DNA from: Gymnorhina tibicen
Taxonomy: Eukaryota > Chordata > Aves > Passeriformes > Artamidae
NCBI GenBank assembly: GCA_013399875.1
Contig: VXAZ01004021.1
Coordinates: 307,267-371,266, forward strand
DNA: 64,000 bases
Direction: 5' to 3'
Shown: in pieces, positions 62,834-64,000 of the stretch
How the letters are laid out: every line of letters begins with the position of its first letter
Numbering within the stretch: position 1 is the stretch's first letter
Notes under the pieces: generated by a model
Databases searched by the model: none
What the model saw: the letters and a program-made list of their open reading frames with translations, nothing else
What the model was told of the DNA's origin: nothing
Program-made: the position numbers and the translations under genes

Positions 62834-64000
62834 CTAAGGATAATAAACACTGTGTTTCCCAGGGGGTTAAAAGTCAGGCCCATCCTCTCACTCCTGCTCG
62901 TGAAAAAAAAAAGACAAGACAGGTGATGAAACCATTCAAACTGGAAAAAAAAATAAAGCATTATCAAAGATACCTTGAAGATAGGCAGAGCCAGCTAAAT
63001 TCCCATTTCCCAACGTCCAAGGCAGAAGGGGATGACCATGGAAATCTCAGGAGCTGATGGGCATTTAGGAAAATCTGTCCTGTCTCCATCAAGAGGAAAA
63101 GGATCACACAAAAAGGGTGAGTTGTGCCCCAGATGAGATTTATCTGGGTTGTGTTGCCACCTCAGCCGTCACAAATTGGGAAATAGCACTTTCTATTTAA
63201 TTATACAGCAATCTCAGGAAGCAAAATGGGAATTTATACCAAAGGTATTTCAGTGTGTTCGAAGAGCTGAGGAAATACCTGAAGCAGCTCCACCAATAGA
63301 AACACACCCTGTGGCCTGGGCAAACGTGGGCTCACGAGTGCCAGGGTGCCTGTAAAAGTCACTGAAAGCAGATTAACATCACAACCTTCCTCTCCTGCTC
63401 CCCTTCTATGGATATTTTTCTCCTTTCTATGAGTCTGAGCTGGAAAGCATCAGGCACAAGACAGGATTTGGCAAGATGCCTTCCGGAAAGGCCCCTTTGA
63501 AACTTACCCCTGATCCTTTCCTCAACAGCCTCTCAGTTAATAAATCAAGATAAATCAAGACACTCTGGGAGATCGATCCTTCCTACATCCCTCGGTGAGG
63601 ATGGGAACCTGGGATAGGACATGAGGACAAAAAGCAGGGTATGTTCTGAAGGACAGCTTTGTGCTCAGTGACTTCCCCCGCAGGGAGGAGAGAGCTGTTC
63701 TAGTGTGCAAAAAAAAAAATTAGAAAAAAAGGTTGTATGAAAAGATAAATCACCACCTATATCCCACAAGCATCCTGAGCTCCACTGGAATGCCTGCACT
63801 GAGCCAGCCTGGACAGATCCAGGAGAAGCAGTGGTGTTGGGAACACTCAAGAGCGGGGCTGTGACAGCAAACCCCTCTGGCTGCTCAGGCCTGATCAGAA
63901 TGGTTGGGATTTAATCATCAAAACAGTGTTAGTGAAACAACACTGCTCCTCCAATACACCACGGAGTGAAAGGGTCAAGGGAACCTCCGAGTTTAACCAA
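62834..64000 (-). other. HMBOX1: HMBOX1 intron (partial)
   Basis: From the acceptor TTAG at 62834-62837 to the window edge. A 10-bp direct repeat (AAATCAAGAT) occurs near 63542-63561. I found no sequence matching the preceding HMBOX1 exon. Confidence 0.85.

Noticed and set aside
1..64000. Endogenous retrovirus or LTR elements, CRISPR arrays, bacterial-type operons
   Set aside because: No paired LTRs, primer-binding sites, retroviral gene frames, regular spaced repeats or ribosome-binding-site-led gene clusters were seen.

Overview
This is a vertebrate, very probably bird, nuclear sequence. The coding exons are short and bounded by GT-AG splice sites, and more than twenty fragments of CR1 LINEs are scattered through introns and UTRs, many ending in the typical CR1 3' tail (CCAACCCAAACCATTCTGTG and variants). 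I cannot name the species. There is no operon, phage, plasmid, CRISPR or bacterial content. Of the many short open frames, only those inside nine exons look like real coding sequence. The window holds the 3' parts of two convergent genes. On the + strand (1-18590) are the last four coding exons and the 3'UTR of KIF13B, a kinesin-3 motor. They encode the C-terminal 491 complete residues: a disordered Ser/Pro-rich tail followed by the CAP-Gly domain and a short basic, Ser-rich end. The stop is at 14501-14503. A roughly 4 kb 3'UTR runs to a polyadenylation signal at 18564-18569. On the - strand (64000 down to about 21015) are the last five coding exons of HMBOX1 (HOT1), a homeobox protein that binds telomere repeats. 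They cover the linker before the homeodomain, the whole homeodomain (split over exons at 62680-62833, 43501-43583 and 41095-41190) and the acidic C-terminus ending at the stop at 36236-36238. The 15 kb between that stop and a pair of AATAAA signals at 21042-21047 and 21093-21098 looks like a very long HMBOX1 3'UTR with several possible upstream poly(A) sites. The two genes are therefore tail to tail, with about 2.4 kb between their poly(A) ends. The same KIF13B-HMBOX1 neighbourhood and convergent arrangement is known in human (8p21). Most of the window is non-coding: KIF13B introns (259-9077, 9141-10648, 11637-14210), HMBOX1 introns (36374-39575, 39671-41094, 41191-43500, 43584-62679, 62834 onward), CR1 fragments, and small satellites ((TG)n, (GAT)n, an AT-rich block, 34-bp and 12-bp tandem repeats). 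Two single N characters mark assembly joins; the one at 42686 sits between two nearly identical 89-90 bp copies and is probably a false duplication. I saw no previously undescribed biological system. The observations most worth checking are a CR1 tail that seems to supply the polypyrimidine tract of the KIF13B CAP-Gly exon, the very long HMBOX1 3'UTR, and a tRNA-like (SINE-like) element within that 3'UTR.
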